64,000 bases of DNA, taken from positions 548,234,488 to 548,298,487 of the forward strand of contig NC_081412.1 of NCBI RefSeq assembly GCF_030272615.1, in the 5' to 3' direction. A program made the translations under genes and the position numbers. The notes under the pieces are model-generated. The model ran no database searches. It worked only from the letters and a program-made list of their open reading frames with translations, and was not told the origin of the DNA. The DNA comes from Cryptomeria japonica. Lineage: Eukaryota; Streptophyta; Pinopsida; Cupressales; Cupressaceae. Positions 21,874-36,209 of the stretch are shown here, piece after piece (within the stretch, counting starts at the first letter, position 1; each line of letters begins with the position of its first letter).

Positions 21874-23197
21874 AGTTCTAATTAAAATTAGAAGCTACCC
21901 GCTTCACCTCCGAAAGGGGGGATAATTTTTGTGTAAGAGAGATAGTAACTCTCCCAAGATACTTGTCATTTCGTGCCCCCATTAGCGTTTGGAGTCGGCT
22001 AATACGACATTAAGAATCCATTACGTGAGACTCAATGACCGTATTCTGATTAGCTATTGGGTGTGTACTTGAGTCTACAAACAAAGGTTTTCTTCTCTCA
22101 CCAATTTCTCTAGGGTTTGCATGTAGTGATTGGAGTTATTATTCATATTACGTGTTTTCTATGTTTTCATCCCTAAAACTAAAACTGGAATACCAAAACT
22201 GGAGAAAATAACAAACAACCCAGTGATAAATTTTGTCAGTGTCAAAAACTAGTCCCTGTCAGTTAGTGAAAAATCGGTCCTATATCAAAAATTGGTCCTC
22301 ATCAGTCAGTGATAAATCAGTCAGCCTGAAAACTAGTCATACTCAGTCATTGAAAATTCAGAATTTAGCCTCTGTCCAGTAAATAGTCATATGAGTTTTC
22401 TGATTTATCATCCTATTTCATTTTTTGTGTCGTACGATATTCCATCAGTCCTAACAGTTTGTCATTTGAGCCTTCATCCTGTGTCGTACAAGCCCTTATT
22501 GTCTATCGTCTAGTTCTGAGAAATATCATTTTATCCAGAATCCTATGTCGTACGATAAAACATTGCATTTATCAGTTTGTCATTTTAGACATAACCATCT
22601 ATCGTACGGTCTTAGGCAGCAACTAGTATAAAATATTATTGTCATAATCCTAAAACTATTACACTATCATCTGGTCCTGTAAATCCTGTTGTATAAATCT
22701 ATGGTTTTGTCAGTCTTGAACAGTCAAACTTGCCTAAAACAGTCTACAACAAGCATAAAACCGGTTATCATCCTCCTGAGCATAAGCAGTCTTGATAGTG
22801 TACCCCCGTCGTTGCGTTGCACAATTTTGTCAATCATCTCTAAGCTAGTTAAATCAACATCTTATCAAACCTAAGATAACTTAGATAATGTCTTACACAG
22901 GATAGATCATTCCTGAAACCAGAGCAGATCTTAGTTACTTCACTCAATCACTATGTTAAATGAACAACTAGCTACAATTTGGTCTTGATATCTGCATCAC
23001 ATCTAGCTCTTAGTCCCATCGGTTGTAAATGCCTGTTCAAACTAGAAGTTCTTGCAGCAAAACAGACAAAGGAAAATGAACATCCTTTTATCAAACGACA
23101 ATCCATTCTTTGTAGAAAACCCATCCCAAATAGACCGTCATCATCAGAAATACCAGTTTATGATCTACCAGTCTTTGGTCAGCCCCTATCTCCCACC
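21874..23197 (+). other. Element B leader, second part
   Basis: Continuation of the B leader after A. 21900-21970 (GTGTAAGAGAG...CTCCCAAGATAC) aligns with the A leader at about 5998-6040. 22200-22380 has degenerate short repeats (CAGTCAGTGATAAATC, AAAACTAGTC). 22430-22610 has TCGTACGA-type palindromes. The frame 22979-23197 is open into gag but starts from no conserved position and I do not call it a gene. The 127-aa leader ORF of A and D was not recognised here. Confidence 0.55.
22430..22615 (+). repeat. TCGTACGA palindrome array in the B leader
   Basis: Copies of GTCGTACGAT, GTCGTACAAG, GTCGTACGAT and ATCGTACGGT at about 45-60-bp spacing. Related copies lie at 2577-2670 (ATCGTACGAC, GTCGTACGAT) on the other side of the A insertion, so the array was originally one leader region. 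Confidence 0.7.
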
Positions 23198-26100
23198 ATG
23201 TCTGGAGAAAGACAAGAAAAACAAGGTGCTAAACACAAAACTTATGACGATATCAATATCAATGATACCAATAGTGATTCCTCATCAATTGAATCTGAAG
23301 CCTCTGAACCCCCAGAAATTGATATACATAAATGTCAAAAGGATAAAAATTTCTGAAAAATGATGAAGGTTATCATGGCTAGAGAAAAAAAAGACTATTT
23401 TCTAGAACTAGAAAAACAAGGTGCTAAACTTCCTACTGGTTATGATGTGGAGACCCTCGTCACTAAAGAGGAAGAGACACCATTAGGAATGGTAAACAAA
23501 CAATTACAAGTGTTATGAACTGAGATCACAGAATTGAAAAACAAGGATAAATCACCAAAACAATATTCTCTAGATACAATATGCCCATTTCCATTTGACA
23601 AAAACCTTTACATTCCTCCATTTCCCTTGAAATTAGAAATGCCTAAGTTTGAAAAATATGATGAGAATACAGATCCTCAAGATCATATCAGATAATTTTG
23701 TAGTTTATGAATGGAGTTCATGCACAACCAAATGTATCACATGCGCCTTTTCCCGAGAAGTTTAGAGGGGCAAGCTATGGAATGCTTCTCAAGTCTACCT
23801 ATGGGAATAAAAACTTTTGAAGAATTAATCCAACTATTTCTACAACAATACTCCTATAAAATTCATCACCTAGTCACTATGATAAAGCTTTGCAATACCA
23901 AACAAAAAACAAGAGAGCTCTTTCTCACTTTTCTCCAATGATGGAGAAAGATGTTCTCTAGATATTCACGACCTATTCCAGATTTTGAGAAGATGGATAT
24001 TTTTGTCAACAACTTAATCCCTGAATTGAAATACAATATCCAAATGCAAGTACATCCTTCATTCAACAAAATGGTAGATAATGCTCTCATAATGGAAGAT
24101 GTGCTTATAAAAAAGGGAGATATATCACTCTGGAAAGAAACATCACAAGGTTCTAGTTCTAAATAAAAGAACAAATACTGGAAATATGACAAAGATAACA
24201 ACACAAACATTGTTAATGATGGAGTGGTAGATATTGTTAAAGCGGAAACAAAATCCACAATATTTAACTTGGCTAGTGGCACGCAAGCACTCAAGGCAGC
24301 TGAAATTGTAGCAGAAAATCCACCAAAAAAACCAAGACAATGGTTTAAAGAGAAACCTTGGCTTTCAAAGCCTAAGCGTGATTTTACTCCTCTAGATGAA
24401 TTATATGAATTAGATTTTAAAACTTTATTGGAAAATGATCTGATAACATTGCTAGACAATTCTAGACCATATGATCTAGAAATTAAACCCAAATGGTGGA
24501 GAGAAAACGAATACCGTGACTACCATCAGAATAAGGGACATAACACAAACAACTGCATGAAACTCAGACATGAAATTCAAGATCTCATCGACGCTGGAAA
24601 AATCTTTGTTGGAAATCATGCGACTAATGTTAATCATAAGGCCTTTAAAGCTCCGTTACCAACTTATGAACAAGGAGATTCCTCAAAATCCAAGGGAGGT
24701 GTTAGAGTCAATTATACCTACACTAAAAATGACAACATGATCAACATGATTTAATCTTCCCAACTTGAATATTGCTATGTGATCATAATCAAAGATAAAC
24801 AAAATGAAGCACAAACTACTAATTTTATGACCCACGCTCAAAAGAAGGTTACTCTCCAAGGAGCTAGTTCCTCAACTTTCGCTCAATCAACATCAAACCT
24901 ACCAAATCCTTCAAATAGACAAACAAACACAATCATGGCCAAATCAAAATAGCTGGCTTCATCATCCTCTCCTAGTTATAGCATTGTCGAACAATTGAAA
25001 AAAACTAATGCTCAAATCTCCATTTTGGAACTGCTTAAGATCTCTTCTGCTCATAGAGAGATCCTGGACAAGGCTTTGCTCACTACTAGTGTCCCTAAAA
25101 ATTTAGACGTAGATCGATTTCAATCTATGGTGGGTCACCTGACTTCTCCTCATTATCTCACTTTCTCTGAAGAAGATGATAACTCACTGAATCACCCGCA
25201 TAACCATCCATTGCACATAGAAGCTATGATCCATAAACACCAAGTTAAATGTGTTTTGATAGATGGAGATGCTGTGTTGAATATCTGTACCTACAATCTA
25301 CTGACACAGCTGGGATCTTCTAAAAAAAATGTTATTGATCCAACAAAGAAAATAACAATCAAAGCTTATGATGAAGAAGAAAGAACCTCTAAAGGTCTGG
25401 TACTATTACCAATTAGGGTAGGGCCTATGGAAAGAGATGTCATCTTTCAGGTCCTTGACCTTCCTCTTTCATACAACATCTTACTAGGCAAACCATGGAT
25501 TCACAAAATGAAAGCAATACCATCTACGTATCATCAATGCTTGAAATTTCCTTATAATGGAGTTGAAGTCAGTATTCCTTCTAATACAAGCTATACCTGC
25601 AATGCATTAACACAAAGTGCTGATGCTTTTGTTCCTCATAATAGAGAAACCTCTACAGCTAAAAGTTCAGAACCTTTGCTGAAAGATTTAGAGAAGAAAT
25701 TGAAAATCACAAACACCAGCATGGATGGATACAAGATAGAACCTGTACTCTCACTAATGTCTCTTCATCACCAAGACAGTCAGGAAAATCATCAGAGGTT
25801 GTGAAGCCACAAACTTCATCTCCAAAAGTCATTTATGATGGTCTATTTATACAATCCTCTACTTCACTTGCAGATGTAATACAAGAGGATGCTGTTCTCA
25901 AATAGATTTTCAAAGAAGATAGTGCAAACAAAGAAATACGATATTGTGAGATTTCCCTAACACAATATGGTCCAGGCTATAAGCTACTTCAACGCATGGG
26001 ATATTTAGGTACTGGTCATCTAGGAAAGTGTCAAGAAGGTATTGTTGAACCTATTTAGCTACAAACTAAGTCTACAAATGATAAAGCTGGACTGGGATAC

Positions 26101-29100
26101 GATCCAAGAAAATTATCAGATCAAAAACATACTTCTCACCATGAACCTAAGTGGAGGAAAAAGGTACTACCTTTAACATCATAGGAAATTAATACTCAAC
26201 AAACTCAGGAAGAGTGTGATGATGAACCAAAAGAATTGTCAACCTAGAGAGAGGAAGCATATGGTAATAAAGTTTCGATTGTATCAGCTATAACACTACA
26301 GGAGGTAGAAGTCCCAAAGGATATGAGAGAAGAAGTAGACAGAATCAAAGAATTGTTTGCACCACTAAACATTCTAGTCACATATACTGGTAGAGAACAA
26401 GTAGATGATTCAAAAACTGATTCAAATGAGTATGAATGGGGTCTAGAACATCTCTTAGATAGGTCTACTATAGAAACCCTTGAAGAATCCAGTGATATCA
26501 TAGATGACGCACAAGAACTGATATGCTTAAAAATGCAAAAGGAAATAGAAGAAATTAGACTAAAAAGACAAGAAGACTATGAACAATGGCAGAAGGAAGA
26601 AAGGACACAAGAAAATTCTTCACCTACTAACTCTCCCTCTAATGAGATAGGACAAATCAGGTATGGAACTACAAAAGAAAAATTAGAAGCTGCAGAAGCA
26701 GGACCAATCATCAGTGCAGAGGAAGCTGAATGGAAAAGATGACAGGGATTAACAGAACCATCAAGGTTATGTCCACAAGTGTGTCAAATACAAGTGATCA
26801 GTGAGCCAAATCATGAAGGAACTTGCAACATAAAAGATGTAGGTATTGATACTATACATATTTTTATTAAATCACTTGAAGACGAGTAAGAAACTTCATC
26901 TTATGACTTTGATAACTCAGACATAAGCTCTATTTATAACAACAACTATTCAACAACATTATGACTACTCTGTTATGAATGTTGAGATGTTGTCTGTTGA
27001 ACCAGTTACTGTCATACCATAGTATGTAATCCAGTCTAAAGTAGGGGATGATGCTAGGAGTAGGTTTGTTGGGTTAGGTCCAATAGATACTCACATGAAC
27101 TTAGATAATCATGTTGTACCTCTTTCTGGTCTCGAGACACCTACGCAAGGTAGTCTTATGGAACTTGATTGGTAGGTCTGAAGTCATGATGATAATATCG
27201 TGAACTCCCTTGAACCTGTTCAAACTTTATCCTTGATACATCCTAAACTGATTGACTATACTCTTTATAACCAACCTTTGAATATACCGACCTTCACCAA
27301 TGACTACACACTAGCCTGCTATCTTAATGCAGTGGAACCAGTGAACGCTTCCACCAGTGAGAAAAGTGAGAACATGACTAAAATAGACATCAAGTATCTC
27401 AGTCACAAAAATCAAAAAAAGAAAAATAAGAGATCAGATAGTGAAAACCACATTGTGGCGGTGTTAGAATAAAAAATAGTGAAAATAAAGGACGTACCTA
27501 AGGGTGAAAACCTCTCTGAGGTGCTTGAAGGTGAGATACTTGATATACTGCCAAGTCATTTCTAGGAGAGGTCTTCTATATTGATCGAGCCAACTCAACC
27601 AGTGAATATTGGGAGTCAAGAGACACAACACATCATTCATGTATCTCAATCATTATCAGCAGAAGAATTGAAGGATTTCACTCATCCCTTTTAAGAAAAG
27701 AAGATTAATTTTGCATGGACATACTCTGATATGCTAGGCTTGGATCCTAATTTTATCATGCACCATCTTTCTATCTCACTAGGAGTTAAACCATTCAAGC
27801 AAAAAATCCATAAGATGCACTTTCACGTGGCACTGCTAGTCAAGGCTGAGTTAGAAAAACTGCTAAAAGATGGATTTATCAGAGCTATAGACTATACGGT
27901 ATGGATTTCAAACATAGTACCTGTGTCAAAGGCAGACAAATCTATTAGGGTTTGCACAAACTTCAGAGATCTCAACAAAGCTTGTCCGAAGGATGACTTT
28001 CCATTACCAAATATTGATATGATAGTCAATATGACTGCTGGGTATGAGATGTACTCACTAATGGACGGATTGTCTAGATATAATCAGATCAAAATATCTC
28101 TTGGGGATCAAGAAAAAATAGCTTTCACCTATGCATAGGGAACCTTTTGCTAGAATGTCATGCCATTTGGGCTAAAGAATGCAGAAGCAACTTACCAAAG
28201 AGCAGTGACTACTATCTTTCATTATATGATGTATAAGAATATGGAAGATTATGTTGATGACACTTTAGTGAAGACTATGAAGAGATCCACTCATATTCAA
28301 GAGCTAGGCCCTATACTAGATAGAATGGAAAAATTTAAACTCTGGCTAAATCCAAAAAAGTGTGCATTCAAAGTGACATTTGGTAAACTATTTGGCTACA
28401 TCATTTCAAAGAAAGGAATTGAGGTTGATCCTGAGAAGGTCCAAGCTATAATGGAAATTCTACCTCCGAAGAACAACAGTCAAATGAGAAGTTTATAGGG
28501 ATGTCTCCAATCAATCAGACGCTTTATTTCTCAGCTGGCAGACAAAGCTCAACCTGTCACAAAAGTATTGAGGAAAGGAGTAATATACAACTGGATTGAG
28601 AATGTGAATAATGCCTTCAACAGATCAAAGAGTACCTATCAAATCCACCAATGTTGATGCCACCAATTCAGGGTAAACCATTGATCTTATACATATTAGC
28701 CACTGATTCATCATTGGGGGCACTTCTAACACAATAGGATGAAAATAAAAAAGAGAGAGCTATATATTACATTAGTATAAAATTGGTTTCTTATGAAATG
28801 AACTATATTATAATAGAAAAAGCATGCTTGGCATTGGTATTTTCATCACAAATATTGAGGCACTACATGTTAGCACATTCTATCAAGCTAGTAGCTAAGA
28901 TTGATCTGCTCAAGTATCTTCTCAACAAAGCAACACTCACTGGAAGATTGGCTAAATGGGTCATGGTTCTTACAGAGTTTGATATCGAATATGTGGAACC
29001 CAGAGCCATCAAAGGACAAGTGATTGTAGACCAACTTGTTGATGCTCCACTTGAAGACAATCAATTTCTGCATATAGAATTTCTGGATGAATCAATCATG

Positions 29101-30872
29101 CACCATACTCAATGATCATGGAAGATGTTCTTTGATGGCTCTCTCACTCAACATGGTTCTAGTGCCGAAATACTTTTTATTACTCCTCAAAAATATTCAA
29201 TCCCAAAAGCTTATAAGATTATTTTTCCTTGCACAAACAACATTGCAGAATATGAAGCTTTGGTAAACGGGATAAAGCTGGCCATCAAGTGGAAGATTGT
29301 TGAATTACACATCTATGGAGATTATGAACTCATCATCAACAAAATCAATGATCTATATCAAACAAGGGATGAGAAAATAATTCCTTATAAAAGAATGGTG
29401 GATGATCTCAAGAAATACTTTACCTTTGTATCATTTCGGCAGATCCCCAGATCAACAAATAGAGCAACAGATGCAATGGCCACCATGGCGTCTATACCAC
29501 AATTGCATGAATCTAATTTTTGCTTTGAATTCCTGGTGGAAGAGTTACATTATCCTTCCCATGACTCGCTTGAGTCCCAGATGGTCTATTCTATTATTGG
29601 ACATGACTCATCTCTCTATAGCCACATTTACTCTTATCTGTGTGACCATGTTGTCCCTTCTAATCTTTCCCGAAATGAAAAAAGGAACCTAATCCGAAAT
29701 GCGTCATGGTACATCATCATTGCTAATGACCTATTTAGGCGAGGTTTAGATAGTACTTTTCTTAGATGCCTAGAAACTAAGGAGTCCCAACGCGCATTTT
29801 CTGAGGTTCATGAAGGTGTTTGTGGATCCCATTCGAACGGTCTAACTTTAGCATGAAAACTACTAAGGGCTGGGTACTACTGGCCAAACATGGAGAAAGA
29901 AGCTATTAAATTTTATAAAACCTATGAAAAGTGTCAGCTACATGGGAACCTTATACACGCTCCAACAAGGGATCTCATACCCTTTGTTACACATTGGCCC
30001 TTTCAATAGTGTGTGTTTGATCTAATTGGCCAAATATATCCTACATCATTTAACATACACAAGTTTATTATAACTGCCATTGAGTACTTCACTAAGTGGG
30101 TAGAAGCGGTTCTGCTCATCAAAGCAATTGATAAACAAGTAGCTCTGTTCATCCTTAATTATATCACCTGTAGGTATGGTATACCTCCATCCATTATAAC
30201 TGACAATGGAGGATAGTTCAAGAACAAAGATCTAAATGAACTCTGTGAAAAATTCAAAATAAAACAACAATGGTCATCTGTGTACTACCCTCAAGGTAAC
30301 GGACAAGTCAAAGCATCTAACAAGAATCTGTTAAGTATCTTACATAAAAAACAATAAATAAATATGGAAAACATTGGCATCTACAGCTCAATCCTGTCCT
30401 GTGGGCCTATTGAACAAGTATTAGAACACCTACTAAGGCTACACCTTTTTCTTTGGTGTATGGGTCCAAAGCACTATTACCTATTGAAGTGGAAATACCA
30501 TCTCTAAGAGTTTCTTTGCAAGGTATTGTTACTGATGAAGACTATAGAATAGCTAGATTGCAAGAACTCGAATTGCTGGATGAATGTTGGCAAGTGGCAT
30601 TTGATCATCTGAGAGTGTGTCAAAAGAGAATGTTTAGAGGATATAACAAGAAGGTTAGACAATGAGAATTTCAAGTTGGTGACCTTGTTCTGAGAGAAAA
30701 TCCTAAGAATCAATAATTTTGAGAAAACAAAGGGAATTTTGAACCCAACTGGCTAGGTCCCTACATCGTTACTGTGGCCTTTGTCTCTGGTGCCTATCAA
30801 CTCTCAACATCAGAAGGAGAGCATCTCTATGAACCAATCAACACCATCCACCTGAAGAAATTCTTCACCTAA
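23198..30872 (+). pseudogene. Element B gag-pol polyprotein, stops and frameshifts
   Basis: The same domain order as A and D, with more decay. Capsid-type gag lies at about 23640-23940. A knuckle relic with HQNKGHNTNNC (first Cys lost) is near 24520. The protease region has LIDGD and LLGKPWIH (25250-25500). A clear G-patch follows (about 25960-26045: YGPGYKLLQRMGYLG). RT is at 27730-28500 with YVDD followed by T instead of L. Then come RNase H, a second RNase H with FDGS (29130) and integrase, whose catalytic Glu is changed to Lys (QVKASNK, about 30306) and one finger Cys to Tyr. Many in-frame stops occur (for example 23354, 23516, 23693, 23708, 23939 and 24164). The reading frame changes near 25760, between 26745 and 27200, between 28500 and 28783, and near 30350. 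The ATG is chosen by position; pol ends at TAA 30870. Confidence 0.9.
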
Positions 30873-31180
30873 ATATTCTCTGCTCTAGCAGCCTATATAG
30901 CTAAAAAGTCCTGAAGAAATCCTAAAAATTAGGAAAAGTCTTGAAGAAATCCTAAAAATCAGAAAAAGTCCTAATGAAATCCTAAGAATCAGAAAAAGTC
31001 CTAAAGAAATCCTAAAAATAAAAAAAAGTCCTGAAGAAATCCCCAAAAACAAAAAAAAAAAACAAAGGAAAAAGAGATAAAATGCCTTGGTGAAAACCTG
31101 GTAAACAGGCACCTTGGTAAAAAAAAAATGAATCTCTTCCAAGTAGGTGAAAACCTAGCAAATAGGCGCCTCTTGTACTC
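30873..31180 (+). repeat. Post-pol tandem repeat and motif of element B
   Basis: Five copies of a roughly 31-bp unit (AAAAAGTCCTGAAGAAATCC and variants) span about 30905-31050. Two copies of GGTGAAAACCT...GGC(A/G)CC follow at 31089-31113 and 31146-31170. The place is the same as in A, but the repeat sequence is different. Confidence 0.8.
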
Positions 31181-32560
31181 AAGCGCTCCATCTATCAACG
31201 CATCATTGGCATTCCCGTTTTCATGCATAATTGCTTTCACTTGTACACTTATTTCATTCACTTTTGTGACATCCTGGTTCGTTGGAACCCTCATGGCTTG
31301 AAATTGATCAATGTCCTAGTCTTAGGTTAATCGAAAGAGCACATTACATGTCCTAAGTAGTATCAACCAAGTCATCATTCTGTCAGTGATACCCGATCGT
31401 CCACTCCGAGTTAGTCACTTGTCTCCTGACTACTAAAGAGTTTTATCACTGAGTACACAAGCAAAATTGAAAAAAATCACTAAACAGTTTGAGCTATGCA
31501 TGAAAATTTTCTTTGTGTGTTGTATTTTATATTGATTTTTGATTATTATCCCTTTGAATAACTCAAGGAAGTCTATCTTGACTAAGAGGAGCAAGGATTG
31601 GGGGCATAATATATATATATATATTTTTTCTGCTTGTAGGAATGATTCCGATGATTTGGAAACATCTAATTAGCTAGGTGTCTATGATAAGAGCCTTCAC
31701 ATTAAGGTGAAATTGCCACACATACCTCAACTCTGCTTATTTGTATGCTACAGGGAGATTCCCATCATTTCTTTGTCTGTTTTGAGGGAATTTCTTTATC
31801 ATGCAATCCAGGTCCCTACAAAATCTGTCCAAGGATATGAACAAAAAAAGGGTCATTGCGGACAAGATAATTAATATTGCACATGAAAAGAAAGGAACTC
31901 TAATCTGCCTGCTATGTTTGTTAACGCTCAGTGGTGAAACTTAAGCATTTCAAATCCAGTGACTAGGTTTAGGTTGCATTTCATTTTGCATCTCATTTTA
32001 CATTTTGTGAATTTAGAGTGATTTCGGTATGGTAACAATGATCTCTTTATCTTCTGAATGAGAGTTGAAAGCATCATCATTTCTTCACTAAGTGGTTTCT
32101 TCTTCATCATTTCTCCAATCGAGTACTTGTGTATTGAGATGTTTAGCTGCATACATAAGCATTTTATATAGATTTATACATTCATTATTACTCATTTACA
32201 TTTATCTTATTGCATTGAAAAATGCAAAAAATTGCACTACTCGTTGCTCATACTCATCATTCATTTGTATCATCATTTATTTGCATGAAAAATAAACAAA
32301 AAATAAACATCCATATTCATTTGCATTATGTCCATACTGAAAAGATATGCATACATATGGAATAAAGCATATAGAAAAGCATCTTATAAATCGATTGACA
32401 CAAGTACAATGAAGTCAAATCAAGATCTCGTATATATAATCATTAGTATCTCGGGGTACAAAAAATGTCAATTGACATATACAAACTCCCATTGGAGCAA
32501 GAATCGTAAGGGCTACAAAAAATGGGCGTGTCTACAAAAAAATCTAAGAGATACACAAAA
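31181..32560 (+). other. Spacer between pol and antisense ORF (B)
   Basis: Non-coding by eye. It holds a TA microsatellite (31610-31625) and AT-rich CATT/ATTTGCAT sequence at 32150-32330, the counterpart of the A spacer. No gene supported. Confidence 0.55.
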
Positions 32561-32564
32561 AGAT

Positions 32565-34520
32565 CTAGCTCTTCGCCTCTCCCTCATCGCCAGGTGGTGG
32601 AGGAGGTGGAGCCTGTTGACCCGGATCCTGCCTAGGTGCCCAAGCTCCCTCTGATCGAGCTATATACCAAGAATACGGTATAAATTGCTGCACTACTAGA
32701 ACTGCTATGATGTAAGCCACAACATAATAGGCTGCTCTACTCATCTGATGGAGAACCTCCTGTTGAAGAGCATCTCGCTCTGCCCACATCGCTGTGACCT
32801 GACGATCGCGCTCTACCCTGAGCTCCACCAACTAATGATCATGCTCAGCTCTGACCTCAGCTAATTGATGATCTCTCTCTGCTCTAAGGTTTGCCTACTA
32901 TCGGTCTTGCTCTGCTAGCTGTGTTTGTGCCATTGTCAACTGTGACTGCAAACTCACTAGGTGTTCTCTCATCAACCATGTTGTGTCGGCCCCCTGATCC
33001 CTCATAGGCTCTCCGCCTCCATCACCTCCACCATCACCTCCTCTGAATCCCCAATGCTCCTCGCTCCTCTATCGAGCATGTCTCAGAGATTCTTCCTCCT
33101 CCTCTCCACCACCCTCTGCTACCCTCACTCTGCTCAGCCTCACCCCAACAGTCCCTAGGGATCCAACCTCTCCTCTTTGCTACCTACCTCCAGCTGGTAC
33201 CCTGCTGCTGCTAACACTAGGATCACCACTTTCCCACCTTGGAGCCTCAACTCTTTGTCCCTACCTCTTTCCATGTCCCTGTCCCTGTGTGGGGGCATCA
33301 TCCTCTACAACCTCTATGCGAGGTGCTTGCTCAACTGGATCCATAAATCTTGGGAATAGATGCTGCTGGAACCAATCCTTGTACTGGGGCAATACCCCCA
33401 CATCTGCGATATCATCTAAATAATCCCATCTGAGCTACTGTAACCATAGTTAGCTCTTGCATGCCCAAGGCGTATGATAACCTCGGTCCCCATCCCCGCC
33501 TCTCCTCATCTACATAATGCACGTATGCAGTAAACTCCTGCGAGATCCCTTGAGGTCTACCATACTACCTCATCACTCGAGTAATAATAAAACACTTGAC
33601 CATTGGTGCTGATCTACCCATTAGAGGCCAGGTCATGAATAGGTCTCTGTGCATAGCTTTCCAATCATCCCAAGGCTCCAGAACCCTGTAAGGTCTCCAT
33701 ATGACAACTGTAAGATCATCCAACTACCGTCTCCAATAATCTATCTTGCCTAGATGGGGCTGCGTAATGTATCCATAATATTTGTAAACAATAGGCTGCT
33801 ATGGATCTTTGGCCTCATTGACAGTCGCACTGCATTCTGGGAGATGCTCCTAGGCCCATACTTGTAAAATCAACACCCGAACAACCATACTATTCCCCTC
33901 CCAGTAGATGATCTCATGCATCTCATGATACATGTGTGCCAATATACATGAACCCCATCCTAATCTCTGGGGGTGCTCAACAAGTCTCTCAAAAATCCTG
34001 CCCCATCCACATAAAAAACCCCTACTATCCCTTGTCTGGCATAAGAAAATAGTTGATGAAACCTACCAAGGCACAAGCCAGTGGAAAGTCCTCACTATAT
34101 CTGGTCATCATGTCATCCCAACTGATAGACTGTGTCAGAATGTTTGCATCATGAAATACTTGCCCCAGGGATAGAAAGCCAGGATGTTGTGCTAAATCAT
34201 AATCTACCTTATCCCCAACAAAAGGGATACAAAGAATCCTCTATACATCCTTGGGAGTGATCATCATCTCCCCAACTGGTAAATGAAATGTATTATGCTC
34301 TTAATGGAACCTCTCAACTAATGCAGTGAGCATACCGTGATTCACACGGATATCAAGAAACTCGAGAAGATGAGTCAATCTGCATAAATCTATATGTGCC
34401 CGGTCAACATCAGATAACTGACGAACTAATGTCATCGTAGGTGGATATACACATCTGAACAACACATGGGGCAATCAAACTTGGAAAAATCAAACAACGA
34501 TGCATCAGGAAACATTTCAA
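32565..34520 (-). pseudogene. Antisense plant-mobile-domain ORF of element B
   Basis: The N-terminal PMD part is readable on the minus strand from about 34435 downward: HIDLCRLTHLLEFLD, RVNHGMLTALVERFH and MMITPKDV align with the A protein, with in-frame stops after RFH and after PKDV. Further stops and gaps interrupt the centre (34400-32900). The C-terminal 88 codons (32831-32565) are open: a charged coiled-coil part with ERDRQ repeats, a hydrophobic stretch, then QQAPPPPPPGDE. The true start is upstream of 34435, because A has about 25 more residues; its exact place is unclear. Confidence 0.7.
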
Positions 34521-36196
34521 ATTAGTCTATAAGAGAAGCAAAACATCATGCAAATCCAACTACATCAACTGCAAAATCAAAATTTCAAGTTTGCTCCTTT
34601 AAAAAGGCTTACTGTTTTTCAAACGACAAAACATCACAGAGGCAGCGACTCGTATGAGTCAGGAATGGCTCTAGTACAACAATATAATCTAATACAAAAC
34701 ATGACTAGCATTAGAACGAAAACATGGGCTCTTTTGAAGTTTCTCGTATGACAAAAGGGTGTATGCAGGATGACAAAACTAGTGACTTTAAACAATAAAA
34801 CAAACTTGATCAGTTTGTTGTATGAGACAAGATCCTATCTTGCATGACAAAACGAGAATGCCCGACTTCTACATGCTAATTTTTTAAAAAAAAATCAACA
34901 AAAAAATTCAAAATTTAAATGATTAATAGACTTAGGATCGATCACTTACCACTGGCTCATAATTTCGAGGTCAATTATATCATCTTTGGTGCTCAAATCG
35001 ATTCTCTTGTGTGGGAACCACCATTTTTCTTCACAAAAGGCTTTTTTTGAATTTTCAAACTTGGAGGTTAAAATGAATTGAACATGACCCTTTTACTCTA
35101 TATATAGCCAAAACCCTAATTTTTCAACTTGCTCCGATGGACATGAAAATTGTACCCTTAGCTAATTTGCCCATCCTAATTCCATTTTCAGGATCAAAAT
35201 CAAAATCCGAGATCATTCTCCTAGTTAATTTCAATACAATTTGGACCACTTAGCACTTTTCATCAAAAGCTCATTATTTCTCCAATTCGCAATCATTTTC
35301 TAATGAATCAATGCTGAATCGTAATTTCAATTATACAAATCAACTTTGCACTCAAATTCTCATCAATCAACACCAAATTTTCAAAAATTCCTTTGAATCA
35401 TTTTTTCGTGCTCAAATAAAAAGCATCGTTAAACAATTGCCTAAAATCATGTACCCTCGCTATCTTTCAATTTCGCTCCTGAGGGGGCATACTCATGACC
35501 TTATGACCTCATATCTTCATGTCGAGAAATTTTTTCAAATCTTCATCAAAAGTCGAGAAAAAATATTTTTCAACTAAAGAAAATCAAATTCTTATTGCTA
35601 AGGGGCATCTTAGCTTCATCGCTTTATATCAAGTTGAGATCTCTCGATCATCTCAATCGAATCAATCGCTAGGGGTATATAAGTTTCATCACTTGAAATC
35701 AAGTTGATATTTGTCTTCATTTGAATCAATCTCTTAATGTTAATTAGTTTCATCACTTTTCATCAAGTTGATTATTCATTTAAACTCAATCAAAAGTTTA
35801 AAGAGTATCTTTGATCACATGCTCAATCTAAGCAGGTGTTCAGTTTCATCGCATCAAATCAAGTTGAACAGTTTACATTCACTCATCATGTCTTGATCCA
35901 TCAAGTTCAAGATCAATTTTATCTTCGCTCACTATGTCTAGTTCAATCAAGTTCTAGATTAGTAAGATCCACTTCTTGATCAATCAAGTTCAAGTTCGGT
36001 ATCTTTGCTCTCTATCAGTCCTAGTTCAATCAAGTTCGGGATGGGTATCGCTTTAATCAACTCTGTTCAACTTCATCACTTTAAATCAAGCTAAACACCT
36101 CGCTCTTCATCTCGTTCATGATCAATCAAGTTCAGAACCAGTATCTCCTAGACATCAACTATTCTTTGAACCAACGCATTGCTCGCACATTAATTC
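34521..36196 (+). other. Region upstream of the antisense ORF (B)
   Basis: No gene supported. About 34620-34860 carries scattered TCGTATGA / GTATGAGAC / GCATGACAAAACG motifs, similar to the leader palindromes on the opposite strand. 35620-36140 is rich in dispersed ATCAAGTT(C/G) copies (at least ten), a degenerate short repeat. Confidence 0.5.
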
Positions 36197-36209
36197 AAAG
36201 AGGGGCAAA
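36197..36209 (+). other. Polypurine tract of element B
   Basis: AAAGAGGGGCAAA lies directly before the 3' LTR and is identical to that of element A. Confidence 0.88.
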
